This document shows, piece by piece, positions 54,391 to 64,000 of a stretch of 64,000 bases of DNA. The DNA lies in assembly GCA_000181795.3 (NCBI GenBank), contig CM012953.1, positions 2,497,151 to 2,561,150 on the forward strand, written 5' to 3'. The stretch's first letter is position 1. Each line of letters begins with the position of its first letter. The translations under genes and the position numbers were made by a program. Origin of the DNA: Trichinella spiralis. Taxonomy: Eukaryota > Nematoda > Enoplea > Trichinellida > Trichinellidae. The notes below the pieces were generated by a model. That model searched no databases. It was not told the origin of the DNA and saw nothing but the letters and a program-made list of their open reading frames with translations.

Positions 54391-55690
54391 ATGATTGGTT
54401 TTTATGAACTTGATTCTTTTTTAATTTGGGTTATTATTGCAATTCTTTGTATAATCACTGGGCGGTAATACTGAATTTTATTTTACATTGTTGAAGATTT
54501 TTTTAGCTTTATTTGTTTAGTTTCTATTTCAAAGGTTCTCAATTTTATGGCAAAGAAAAATGCAAAGGTAGGATTTATGTGGTTACTGGTGCGAATTCCG
54601 GTATTGGTAAAGAAATTGTTCGAGAACTGAACTATAGAGGTATTTGATAAAGAAAAGCTACTTGTATAACTAACTATATATGATCAATCATTATTTGAAT
54701 GAGTATTTTTGTTGCATTCCTTTGGTTTCATTTCAAAATTTAATGTTTTAATGTTCACATGTTGTGAATCTATCATCATCGTAGGTGTTTTTTTTTTGTA
54801 ATTTAAGGTGCTGTGGTTTATATGGCTTGTCGCTCTATGGAAAAAGGATACAGTGCCATTGATGACCTGGTGAAATTGGGTTGTTCGGCGGATCGGCTTC
54901 ACATTTTAGAATTAGATCAAAGCTCATTCGAATCAGTGAAAGCTTTTGTTGATAAGTTGAACAGTTTAACGAACAAACTGGATGGAATAGTATTAAATGC
55001 AGGAGTGATGTATGTACCGAGATATCAGCTGACAAAGGACGGGCATGAATACATTTGGCAGGTGAATTATTTAAGCACTGTTCTTTTGTGTGAAAGTTTG
55101 ATTCCTTTGCTGGAAAAGTGCCGTGACGAGGGTCGAGTTGTGATACTTTCTTCAAATGCCCACTTGTGGATAAATGATTTGAATATTCACTCGATTGACC
55201 GCCGTAATTATTGGAGTTCAGTTAAAGCTTATGGAAGAAGTAAACTGGCGCAAGTATATCTACTCAATACAGAAAATACAATGATAAAAATTTATTGATT
55301 GTACTTTTTAAGGTAATGTATACTGTTGCTCGTTCTGCGATGCTTCGACGTGAAGGCTATTTAGTAACGATCAACGCTTGCCATCCAGGAATTGTTAATA
55401 CGCCACTGTTTCGTCAGGTGCCAATTTTAGGCAGTTCTACTTTCCAATCTGTAATAGCACCATTTGCATGGTATTTTTTGAAAAATGCCAAAGATGGAGC
55501 CCAGACACCACTGTACTGTTTGCTGTCGAAAGAACTGGGCAGTGTTTCAGGAAAATATTTCTGCGAAATGAAACAAGCTGAAGTGAATCCGTTAGTGGAG
55601 AATTCTGAAGCACGCCAAGCACTCTTTGAATACAGTTTGGAAGCATGCAATTTACTCAAAGATGAAAAAGCAGTTTTGTCTGAAAATTGA
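54391..55690 (+). CDS. Membrane-anchored short-chain dehydrogenase (retinol dehydrogenase-like)
   Basis: Four exons: 54391-54464, 54521-54639, 54808-55253, 55313-55690, phases closing to 338 residues. The N-terminal exon encodes a hydrophobic segment (SFLIWVIIAILCIITG), a likely ER membrane anchor as in RDH11-14. The Rossmann cofactor motif is TGANSGIG at residues 47-54. The cofactor-binding motif NAG appears as VLNAGVMY, the catalytic serine region as VVILSSNAH and the active-site YxxxK as YGRSK. HPGIVNTPLF follows, as in RDH/DHRS proteins. The arginine after the first strand (ACRSMEKG) suggests NADP(H) preference, as in RDH11-like enzymes. The substrate is not determinable; retinoid, steroid or lipid aldehydes are typical. 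The first exon is chosen because its GTAATA donor joins the next exon in phase and supplies both ATG and anchor. Confidence 0.9.
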
Positions 55691-56774
55691 AATTTTCTCT
55701 TTTATGTATTTCCAGGCGTTATTTATTTCATGTAGATCTTTAATTAATAAACAAGTTTAGTTGTTTTGTGCAGTGCTATCGGATAATAATTTTTATGTAC
55801 TACAGAGCATTGTTTGTTTTGAATATTTTTTAAATTTTTTAAGTAACACTTTGCATGTTTACTTTGAAAATATCGATAATCTGGAAATTCCGCTTGACAA
55901 GCGAACACCAGATGGCAAAGAGCTGGGTGTTACGAATTAGAATCGTCCAATTAGAAAGTGACTCAGGCATGCTTCTACTCAGGGAGTAGCATATGTTTAT
56001 ACGCCTTGAAATTGTTGTAGTTTATGATTAGGGAACATTCGTGCAATGCTTTGCAATTAAAAAGGAAATTGTTTAAATAAATGTTGGAACGAAAGCTATT
56101 AGTTTCCGTTTGCACCTGCATTTTTCTACTTTACTGTACTAATTGAGTTGAATTTTTTTCAAAATTCAGGCAACAGGTAATCTTATTGTTGCATTTTAAA
56201 AATTATTTTGAAGAAAAACTATTTTTTAATCCTTAAATTTTAAAATATTCCGAAATCCATAAAATGTTCTCACTTCTCAGGAAAAGCAGATCATTGCCAA
56301 TTTTTTGCACAATTATTTTACTAAAGTATGTTTTATTAATATATTTTTACCGAACTTATTTGGTATTCATTTATAAAATTAATTACAATATTTGGTTTTG
56401 TGCATAACGTGATTGAATATGATCATATTGTTTTGTTCTATGCAACTGAAATTTTTGCTAATCGTCAGAATTTAATTTGTATAATAACATCATAAAGGAA
56501 TGTTAAACTTTTTGCAGATTAATTATTTTGTTACAAGTGAAGTGTTTAATTTGTTATCTTACAATGTCAGTTGTAAAATTTACGCTGACTATAGTTGATA
56601 CTTTATATGTGAAAATTTGAAGTTGAAAACTTTGCAAGTTGCTCATTTGAATATGCATACATATTTATTCTAAATACATGTATATGCGCAGAGGATATTG
56701 TTTCCATGTAAAATTTTGCATTACACTGAGCATGCAATTTAATGTGGTTTTGGTTTCAATTCAGACGTTTTCAA
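55691..56774. other. Intergenic spacer, dehydrogenase to COASY
   Basis: About 1.1 kb same-strand spacer, AT-rich. Nothing recognised except an acceptor-like TTTCAATTCAG ending 10 bases before the COASY ATG. Confidence 0.6.
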
Positions 56775-58842
56775 ATGAACAGTACTGGTTTACTGATTTT
56801 AACACAACGATCATCAACGCTTAAAATTGGAATAGAATTTCTGCTTTTGAAAGCTTGCCTACACGTCAAGGATACATTGTTTATTTCGGTTCATGAAAAT
56901 TTGGTCCGACAGTTGACGACTGAGAATATATGCAACTTTGTTCAACATACGTACAATGCAAGTTGTTCATTGGATAAGTCATTAGATGTCCGCTTGATGG
57001 TGGACAGTTTGAAAAGAATTGGCGACTGCAAGCGGAAGTTGAATCCCGAAACTTGCCTATTGCTCGACTGTGATCTTAGTCAGCTTGGCGATTTTTTCAC
57101 CAGCAAAGAGAGATTGCATCTACCCATGCAAATGGTCATGCTTCACTTCGATAAGCAACTAGCTGACATGTCTGGTTTGTCTACGCAAATGACCACCTTC
57201 TGCTCGATGGAGAAGTTTTCCAAAGCGCCACAAACTTTGCCCATGTACAAGCATATTGTGCTCGGAGGGACTTTCGATCGGTTGCATGATGGTCACAAAT
57301 TTTTGCTGACAATTGCATTGTTGTTGACCAAAAGACAGCTAACGTGTGGAATCACATGCGGATCAATGTTGACCAGTAATATTAGGAAAGAAATACAACA
57401 ACAACAGCAGCAGCAGTAGAAATCTTTGTAATCATTGATTTAATTTGATTTAGATAAATTTTTGTCAGAGCTGATTCAGCCTGTGAAAGAACGTTGTAAA
57501 ATTGTTGAACAATTTTTGACTGATGTCGATCCGTCGGTTCGTTTGGACATTGTGCCAATAGAGGATTCATTCGGTCCTTCTATAGATGACGCTTCCATGG
57601 ATTGTATTGTTGGCAGTGAAGAAACTGCATCAGGCATTCTAAGGGTCAACGAAAAGAGGAAAAATAAGGTATATTTTTTTTAGAAACTATCTCTGTTTTT
57701 TAAATTATATTTTTTAAAATAGAATTTACCAGAATTAGCTGCATATGCGGTTTCTTTGCTTCAAGTGACTCAGAAAAACGGTGGTGTTAACAAGTTGAGT
57801 TCATCTGAAGCGCGTAAACAACTCTTGGGCTCAACACTTCGTCCTTTTGAAGTTTATTTATTTATTTATTTATTGAATAATAAGTTGATTTTATCTAAAA
57901 CAAATCAAACAGTTGTTTAGAAATTGAAATCAAAATCCGAGTCAAAACCTTTTATTATTGGACTCACTGGCGGTATTGCTAGTGGTAAATCGAAAATTGC
58001 CGAATATTTAAATCACTGGGGTGCTTGTGTAATTGATTGCGACAAAATTGGCCACCAATCGTACAGTCCCAATACTGCTGTTTATGAAAAGTATTGTTTT
58101 GTTGTTTTTAATGTGAATTATCATTACAAATTATTTTAATTGCAGACTTGTAAATACATTTGGAAAACGAATTGTCAACCAATGCACTGGAGAAATTGAC
58201 CGTGGCTGCCTTGGGAAAATTGTCTTTTCTAATCCTGTATAAAATTATTTATCGAATGTGAATAAATCGGTGAGAATTTCACCTGTTGTTCCAGGCAGCT
58301 TTGAAAGAACTCAACGAAATTGTATGGCCTGAAATTTTATCATTAGTCAAATTTCAATTGGATTCGATGAAGGAACGGAAGAAAATTGTAGTCATCGAAG
58401 CAGCCGTACTTATTCAAGCTGGATGGCAAAAATTTGTCGACGAAGTCTGGGCTTCTTTCATCCCTGTGGATGAAGTAGGATGCGGAATTTTTTTACAGTC
58501 TTTCTTTTTTTATTATTTCCATTCACTTTATTATAAAAAAAGTGAAAATTCAATTATGATGATGATCCTTATTTTTTTACAGGCAGTGAAACGTCTTGTC
58601 GAAAGGAACAAGCTGACCGAAGAGGATGCAAGGCGACGTTTGAATGCTCAATTGAGCAATGATGAAATTATCAAAAATTCCCACGTCGTATTCTGCTCTC
58701 TTTGGCACTACAGTTGCACAAAAATGCAGGCATTGGACCATTTGTATTTCGATTTAAATTTTTTCCCACAAAATGAAACTGTTTTCTTATCAATTAGGTT
58801 GCAAAAGCATGGCGTGATTTGTGGCAGCGCATCGATTTGTGA
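56775..58842 (+). CDS. COASY: Bifunctional coenzyme A synthase (PPAT + dephospho-CoA kinase)
   Basis: Eight exons close in phase to 525 residues: 56775-57375, 57454-57668, 57723-57851, 57921-58090, 58146-58236, 58295-58474, 58583-58729, 58798-58842. The protein performs the last two steps of CoA synthesis: 4'-phosphopantetheine adenylyltransferase, then dephospho-CoA kinase. The nucleotidyltransferase motif is GGTFDRLHDGHKFLLT (HxGH at residues 171-174). The kinase P-loop is GLTGGIASGKS near residues 329-339, with GACVIDCDKIGHQSY, VIEAAVLIQAGWQKFV and RLNAQLSNDEI downstream, in the order of animal COASY. The last intron begins with GC (CAG|GCATTG). An upstream in-frame ATG at 56742 would read through an acceptor site, so the ATG at 56775 is preferred. 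Confidence 0.96.
57396..57419 (+). repeat. (CAA/CAG)n short repeat in COASY intron 1
   Basis: A short CAA then CAG repeat immediately inside the first intron. It prolongs an open frame that is not part of the protein. Confidence 0.7.
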
Positions 58843-59896
58843 TCACAGTTTTCACTCAACATGTTAAAGTTATCTTCGATTTTGATTCATTTTTTAATTA
58901 ATTAGTAAGTTCATGCAACAAGATGATTTTTTTTACTTGAAACAATGCTAAATTCAGTTGTTTTATTTTTTAAATTTGAAGCAATATTTTAATGCAGTGT
59001 TCAATAATAAGCATTGTGCTTTTCAATGTTGAATTGTACAGTACCAGATAATTAGCTTTTGTATTTTATTATACAAAACAATTTTTAATGATAATTTTTG
59101 ATATTGTTACTCACTCAAATGAAATTACTTTTTAACAATTAGATTTTTCATTTCATCAGTTCTATAATGGATCATTTAGTTTATTATGTTTATTACGCAT
59201 GTTTATTCCATTCAGTAATTATTATAGTAAACATTGATTTTGTGGAAAGTACATTTAGATGAATAAATAATATTCAATTGACACTGAATAATTTTAAATA
59301 ATTTACAAAAATTAAAGCTTTTTAAAGAGCATTTATTACTTATTTCTTAAGCAGATATGCTTGTTTTTTTGTATTATAAAAATAAACAGCATAAACGTTA
59401 TCAAATAATTACACTTATTTCAGTTGATTGGCCCAATGCGCTAACAATCTTTGATGCGGGAAAAGAGAGTAAACAAGCGAAGCATTTGTTCAAATGCGGC
59501 GCTAAATTATTTCTATTATTTGTAAAATTGGAATTCTGATTTATTAGCATGTTTGCAATTATTGCTGAAGTAGTACTGGTTGATTTGTAACTTGATTTAT
59601 TTGTTATTCGCTTTTTGTTATAGCTCTTTATGTGATTTGTTTACGACAAATCGTGGGATGTTGAATAAGTGCATTTTTCAGTCTTTGCTTCAGTATTCAA
59701 TACATCAGTGCTATTTTTATTTTAACTTACAAGAATTGTGAATGATTTATTATTTATTATATGTTCAAATTGTTCATAAATAATTTTATAATAATTGAAT
59801 AATTGATTAATTTTTCAAGTGAAAACATGAAAGAGTGATAAAGAAATTTCAATGTCTTTACTTTTAAAACTTTCTTTCTACATTTTTGATGACTTA
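58843..59896. other. Spacer between convergent COASY and protease genes
   Basis: About 1.05 kb, AT-rich. A 60-codon open frame near 59357-59539 has no resemblance or splice support. Nothing recognised. Confidence 0.6.
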
Positions 59897-60972
59897 TTAA
59901 ATCTTTTCAACTTTATAATTTCCATTTTTGAGTTCGCTTACAGCTTTGTCGATCCATGTGTAAAATACAGATACACGTGTATAGATGCCTGGATAGAACA
60001 TTCTACCGCAGCCTATGCCGAAACTTGTTATTCCAAACTGTACCCATTGTCCAGTTTTGGCTTTGCAGATTAACGGTCCGCCAGAATCACCCTGAAAATA
60101 TGCTTTCAATTGTGATTTTAATTAAAAAAGAATATGTGTGTACTTGACAAGAATCTGAACTCCCGTAGCTTTTTCCAGCGCACAACATTGTAATTGGGCT
60201 GTACAGGATTCTGTTTGAAGATCTGGAGCATTCTTTATCTGACATTATTGGGCACTGTGGCCTGCTGAAACCACACTGCTTAGTTCAGCATTTTCTGAAA
60301 CGTATTTAATCGCTTAAATAATTTTAATTTTATGCTAAATTAACGACCAACGAACCTGCTGGTTCCTTCCCCCACCAGATAACAATGCAATTTGTAAAAA
60401 CAATCCGTTCCATTTGTAAAGTAAGTTTTAGGACCGGATGCAAACCTGGGTCGAAACAATAAGTCGGTGAATTCTCTACCTGGGTCGCGTTAAGCCAAAA
60501 GTAATTGGCAATTATCATTACGTTTAGGCATTGTTCAGGGTGAAAATGAAGAATGGATTTTCACATCTGCTACTTTTCGAACCATTTGATTCGATTCTTT
60601 AATCAAACGATTGTGAACTCCCAGTACTACGGTTATGTTACTTTTGTCAATGAGTGTTTCACTAAATAGGAAAAATTTATTGCAAGTATTTTTTTCTAAT
60701 TTCGAAATAATACTCATTGCATACTTTGCATACAAACAGTGAGCTGCCGTTAGCACTATGTTGCTGCTGTTTTCTTCAGATTGCACTTTTAAGAGGCTTC
60801 CACCACAAATAGTGTCTTCAGCATCATCATCAGATTTATTATCTATGTTGATCAACACTTGCCATGGCAGTGAATGTGGTCTTACTACTGAACCACGAAC
60901 TATGCGCAAGCTGTATCCATTCACGACTGGTGAGTTTACACTTGTACCACAAGGAACCGTTTCGACAGTATA
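59897..60972 (-). pseudogene. Trypsin-like serine protease (S1 family), frame-disrupted
   Basis: Exons recognised on the minus strand: 60734-60972, 60661 downward to about 60350, 60144-60278 and 59897-60091. The activation site SLRIVRGSVVRPHSLPWQ, the catalytic histidine in LTAAHC and the serine region GDSGGPL are present, as are MLCAGKSYGSSDSCQ and the PGIYTRVS ending. S1 proteases cleave peptide bonds after zymogen activation, outside the cell or in granules. The middle exon is damaged. A TGA stop (60535-60537) follows HSSFSP, the expected NDxxL aspartate block (NDNCQLLL) is in that frame beyond the stop, and the next block leading to IVIWWGKEP is in another frame. No donor/acceptor pair removes this. 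No signal-peptide exon was found. It is therefore a likely pseudogene, though a sequencing error cannot be excluded. Confidence 0.72.
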
Positions 60973-62537
60973 CTGAAAAAATTGCTAAAGTTATTTGTTT
61001 AAATTAACTTATCTTTTTTCTGATATACTAGGAAAAAGATACTGATGCAGTGAAGAATGCCTTTCAAATGCTTGGAAATCATTTTTCCGTATTGTTCAAC
61101 TAAGTGTGCTCCAACTAAATGTGAACTTTATTAAATGGAAATTAAACTGCACTTTTCATTTATTTAACAATTTAATTTAATTTAATAAAACTGATTGTTT
61201 ATTTTTGCAAATTATTCCTAAATTTTATAGTTGCAATGTTAACATGTACTTTATTAAGTGATGATTTTTCCTTTTTTTACAATACACTGTAAAATATTCT
61301 AATTTTATTCTTGCAATTTTTTTGTGCTTAGTTGATGTTTGCATTTTAGTTTGACACAGTTCTATTAAAATTGTGTATTTTAAAGAAAAAAAGAAATATT
61401 ATTACAATTGCATTATCTTCTTTATGCATTGTCTTTTATTTACTTTTTGACGTAAACATATTACGAATGACAGCATCTTATGTTTATTTATCATTAAACT
61501 AAATGACTTATGATGAATTATTAAATAGTTATTAATGAATCAATGAAAATGATTTCATCACCCTTCCCTGATGAGACATTTTAAAAAACTACTACTTAAT
61601 TTAAACAAACCGTACATGACAATGGTGAAGCAGGTATAGAATTAATTAAAATATTCATTTCTAATTTATTTTTTACATTTATAATGGGCACAAAAAATCA
61701 TTTTATCAAAAATCTGTATTTCGTACATAATCGGCACTTCTTGTTTACACGCAGATCATAATGGACGTAATGTTTAAGCACATAATGTTTAAACATTTGC
61801 TTTTCATACATCATCTTAAAAGCAGACTATTGTTTATTTCTACAACACAATGTTGGAATTTAGGTGACACTGAATATCTGATCTTTGATCCTTTGGCTTT
61901 TTTCCTTAATTTGTCAGCTCAATTCTATTTAATAAAATTTTTCAACCTGGTAGATGTTCATTACTGTTTTAATGTGAAAGCTCTGCATTTTATTAACGCT
62001 TATTGGAAAATTTAGAACAAGCAAAACGCTACTTAATTTTGAATAGCACATTGGAGATTCAGACCTAACCGGCATAGTAGAACATTGCTCTTTTGATGAC
62101 AGACCAATGTACATTACAAAAAGAGTAGTATTGTTTTCTCTTTTTCTATGAACTGCATAAATGAATTTAAGCGATTCGTTAAAATAATTTTTCACATTTT
62201 TAAAAAAATTGCAGTTATGCAGAAAAAGCAAATGATATTAGGAATTAACATTATTTCAGCTCTTCTTCCTGTATTATCAAACTTGGCTTCATTTATAATA
62301 ATTTTACATCCATTTATAAGCATCACTTTTAGAGTCATAGTGTTGCGCAAGCATGTCATTTCTGATCGAAATACGATGTAAACGATAAAACGATAGACAT
62401 ATACCTGATCATCTTTTAGACCTACTGTAGGCAACAGGTGGCAGAGGGATCTGCTCAGTGGAGATCCGTTGTGTTGTGCCTTGGTCGTACCTGTTATTCT
62501 GTGTTTATTTCCGTAGCAATACGACAAAGATTTCACT
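60973..62537. other. Non-genic AT-rich region
   Basis: About 1.5 kb with no supported exon; several 75-120-codon open frames on both strands have no recognisable domains. Upstream exons of the protease may lie here. Confidence 0.55.
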
Positions 62538-63000
62538 GAGCAATTAGACAAAGAAAACCATTACGACAAAGACTTCACGGCCAAATAAAATGAAAACCAA
62601 TACAACAAAGATTTGACGGTCTAATAAAATAGCGTGGGCAAAGACCAATGAGAGAAAAGCGGGACCGAGTAAAACCACCCCTACGACATTAAAATGCTGT
62701 TACGCATAATGAAAAAACTCTGCAACATTGTAAAAAATTCATTTTATTTCTATTTAATCTAGACACAAAATAAATTGTTGACCATACAAGCATTTCTAGA
62801 AATTATTCATATCTTAAATCGTAAAAATAAACTGAACTTATCATGAAAAAGGATTTTTTCATAAATTTTAATATTAAAAATCGAAACCATTGTCAAAGTT
62901 AGAAAATGTAAACAGATAACTGAGGGCTGAATTTTATGAACCAAAAACTGATTTTATAAAGCAGTTGCTTATTGAGTACTGAGCGAACTACAGTAAAAAA

Positions 63001-63309
63001 ATGATAGCAATCAGAGAAGTTGAAAAGCAACTGTTGAGAAATCTTTTCTCAATACCTGCTCATCACTATCTAAAAATCCCAGTGGCAACAAAACATTGCT
63101 CCTGGTACGAAAACAACGGTTGCACAACGCCAGTTGCACACCTTGTTTTTCTCAATGGAAAAACAATGGAAGAGCAATTAAGCGGTGAAAAGGTCAGCGT
63201 CCTGTCATATATCTGCCACAACTCCGGTGGCCAGTTGCTGAAAAAGCGTCAAAGTGAAATGTGGCTGACAGCACGCCTGTTCAGACCCCGGCTAAGCTGC
63301 ACAGTCTGA
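63001..63309 (+). CDS. Small hypothetical open frame inside the long-TIR element
   Basis: 102 codons starting with ATG, GC-richer than the surroundings. The predicted product is mixed basic/polar with five cysteines, no signal peptide, no transmembrane helix and no family I recognise. It lies entirely between the inverted arms. It could equally be non-coding element sequence; low confidence that it is a gene. Confidence 0.25.
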   Translation: MIAIREVEKQLLRNLFSIPAHHYLKIPVATKHCSWYENNGCTTPVAHLVFLNGKTMEEQLSGEKVSVLSYICHNSGGQLLKKRQSEMWLTARLFRPRLSCTV

Positions 63310-63595
63310 GAGATTGCGCAACCAAGCCGACTTCCTAATTACTTTTCGACAATCTAGGTCACCAGACGCGGAGTGAGGTCAAGAAAAAGATATAAATACA
63401 AGTGCGGAGGGAGGAGGGAACATTAACACCAACATTAACTCCAATCACACGGAACACGCCGTCTCGAACACCGCCTGAACCGTTTCTCTTGCTATATCAT
63501 TGTATTACTCACTGTTTTATTCTGAATAAACCGATTCTTAGTCGAACCCGTTGTCACTGATATTCTATAATTAACATATACAGTCCACTACAAAA
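63310..63595 (+). promoter_or_regulatory. LTR- or promoter-like segment inside the long-TIR element
   Basis: GC-richer segment with a TATA box (GATATAAATACAAG near 63390) and, about 130 bp on, TGAATAAACCGATTC, a spacing typical of the U3-R-U5 organisation of a retroelement LTR. The borders and any target duplication are unclear. Confidence 0.35.
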
Positions 63596-63922
63596 AGGAT
63601 CCTCAAGTTCGAACTAAAGATTCTTCAACAGCAACAATAAAAGTTCTTTACAATGTGGCAAAATTCTAGAAATAACAGTACTCTGCTCTCGTCCGCAAAA
63701 ATTCGACCACAAGTTGGATTTTTCTTTTACTTACCCCTCCATGTTTTTTACAAGTGGTTGTTCTCAGGCAATTTATTGGGGAGATTTTACTCGGTCCCAC
63801 TTTTCTCTTATTGGTCGTTGCCCACGCTATTTTATTGGACCGTCAAATCTTTGTCGTATTGGTTTTCATTTTATTGGGCCGTAAAGTCTTTGTCGTATTG
63901 GTTTTCCTTGTCTAATTGCTCA

Positions 63923-64000
63923 TTGATTCAAACTCTTCAGTGTGATTAGCTGTAATATTTTTTTTATTTCATTGTTCAAATATCCATTTAGGATTACGTA
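63923..64000. other. Right edge
   Basis: 78 bases of AT-rich flank beyond the right inverted arm; nothing recognised. Confidence 0.5.

Larger units (their letters stand above)
62538..63922. mobile_element. Element with long, internally duplicated terminal inverted repeats
   Basis: The arms at about 62538-62679 and 63785-63922 are near-identical inverted copies of about 140 bp, starting TGAGCAATTAGAC on the left and ending GTCTAATTGCTCA on the right. Each arm contains two tandem copies of a roughly 39-bp unit of the type GAAAACCAATACGACAAAGA plus a YYACGG-like motif and AATAAAAT, then AGCGTGGGCAA and GGGACCGAGTAAAA. The inside (about 1.1 kb) holds one 102-codon open frame and an LTR- or promoter-like stretch. 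This architecture resembles fold-back or long-TIR DNA transposons. No transposase was recognised. Confidence 0.75.

Noticed and set aside
62192-62551. A 119-codon minus-strand open frame
   Set aside because: No start context, no domains, and it runs into the left arm of the repeat element.

Overview
The window is eukaryotic nuclear DNA: AT-rich, with multi-exon protein genes, GT-AG introns of roughly 50 bp to over 1 kb, one tRNA gene and several decayed transposons. Every recognisable gene has an animal-type orthologue. Short introns, a nematode-type secreted lipocalin and splice-acceptor-like sites a few bases upstream of many start codons (compatible with spliced-leader trans-splicing) suggest an invertebrate, plausibly a nematode. 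The species cannot be fixed from the sequence, and the CM1 centrosomal protein at 40-45 kb would be unusual for a C. elegans-type nematode.

Layout. 0-8 kb: 5' part of a calcium-independent phospholipase A2 gene (PLA2G6 type, minus), with a deleted pogo/Tigger transposon in an intron, and a divergent gene for a small secreted cysteine-rich protein with no recognised family. 8-15.7 kb: a gene-poor stretch holding a 633-bp pogo-like MITE and a TAC microsatellite. 15.7-22 kb: a tandem-C2 synaptotagmin-family gene (plus), a secreted lipocalin (minus) and a tRNA-Gly(GCC). 22.5-28.4 kb: SKI3/TTC37 (minus). 28.4-32.7 kb: non-genic, with a fold-back repeat and a broken BEL/Pao gag relic. 32.7-39.4 kb: eRF3 and the RNA polymerase II CTD phosphatase SSU72 (both plus). 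40-45 kb: a coiled-coil CM1 (centrosomin/CDK5RAP2-type) protein (minus). 45.5-48.3 kb: single-exon TANGO6/Rtp1-like gene (plus). 49.4-51.5 kb: NSA2 (minus). 52.2-52.8 kb: single-exon RPB5 (plus), followed by LTR fragments. 54.4-58.8 kb: a membrane-anchored short-chain dehydrogenase and bifunctional CoA synthase (both plus). 59.9-61 kb: a trypsin-like protease gene carrying reading-frame lesions (minus). 62.5-63.9 kb: an element with long internally duplicated terminal inverted repeats.

Functional themes are mostly housekeeping: RNA polymerase II (SSU72, TANGO6/Rtp1, RPB5), translation termination and mRNA decay (eRF3, SKI3), ribosome assembly (NSA2) and CoA synthesis. I see no operon-like or CRISPR-like system and no convincing new multi-gene system. 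The most unusual items are the cysteine-rich secreted protein, the CM1 protein, the long-TIR element, the intronless RPB5 abutting an LTR plus primer-binding-like site, and exon-like fragments inside an SSU72 intron. Exon joins were worked out by hand from reading frame, splice sites and remembered family sequences; they have not been tested against RNA.
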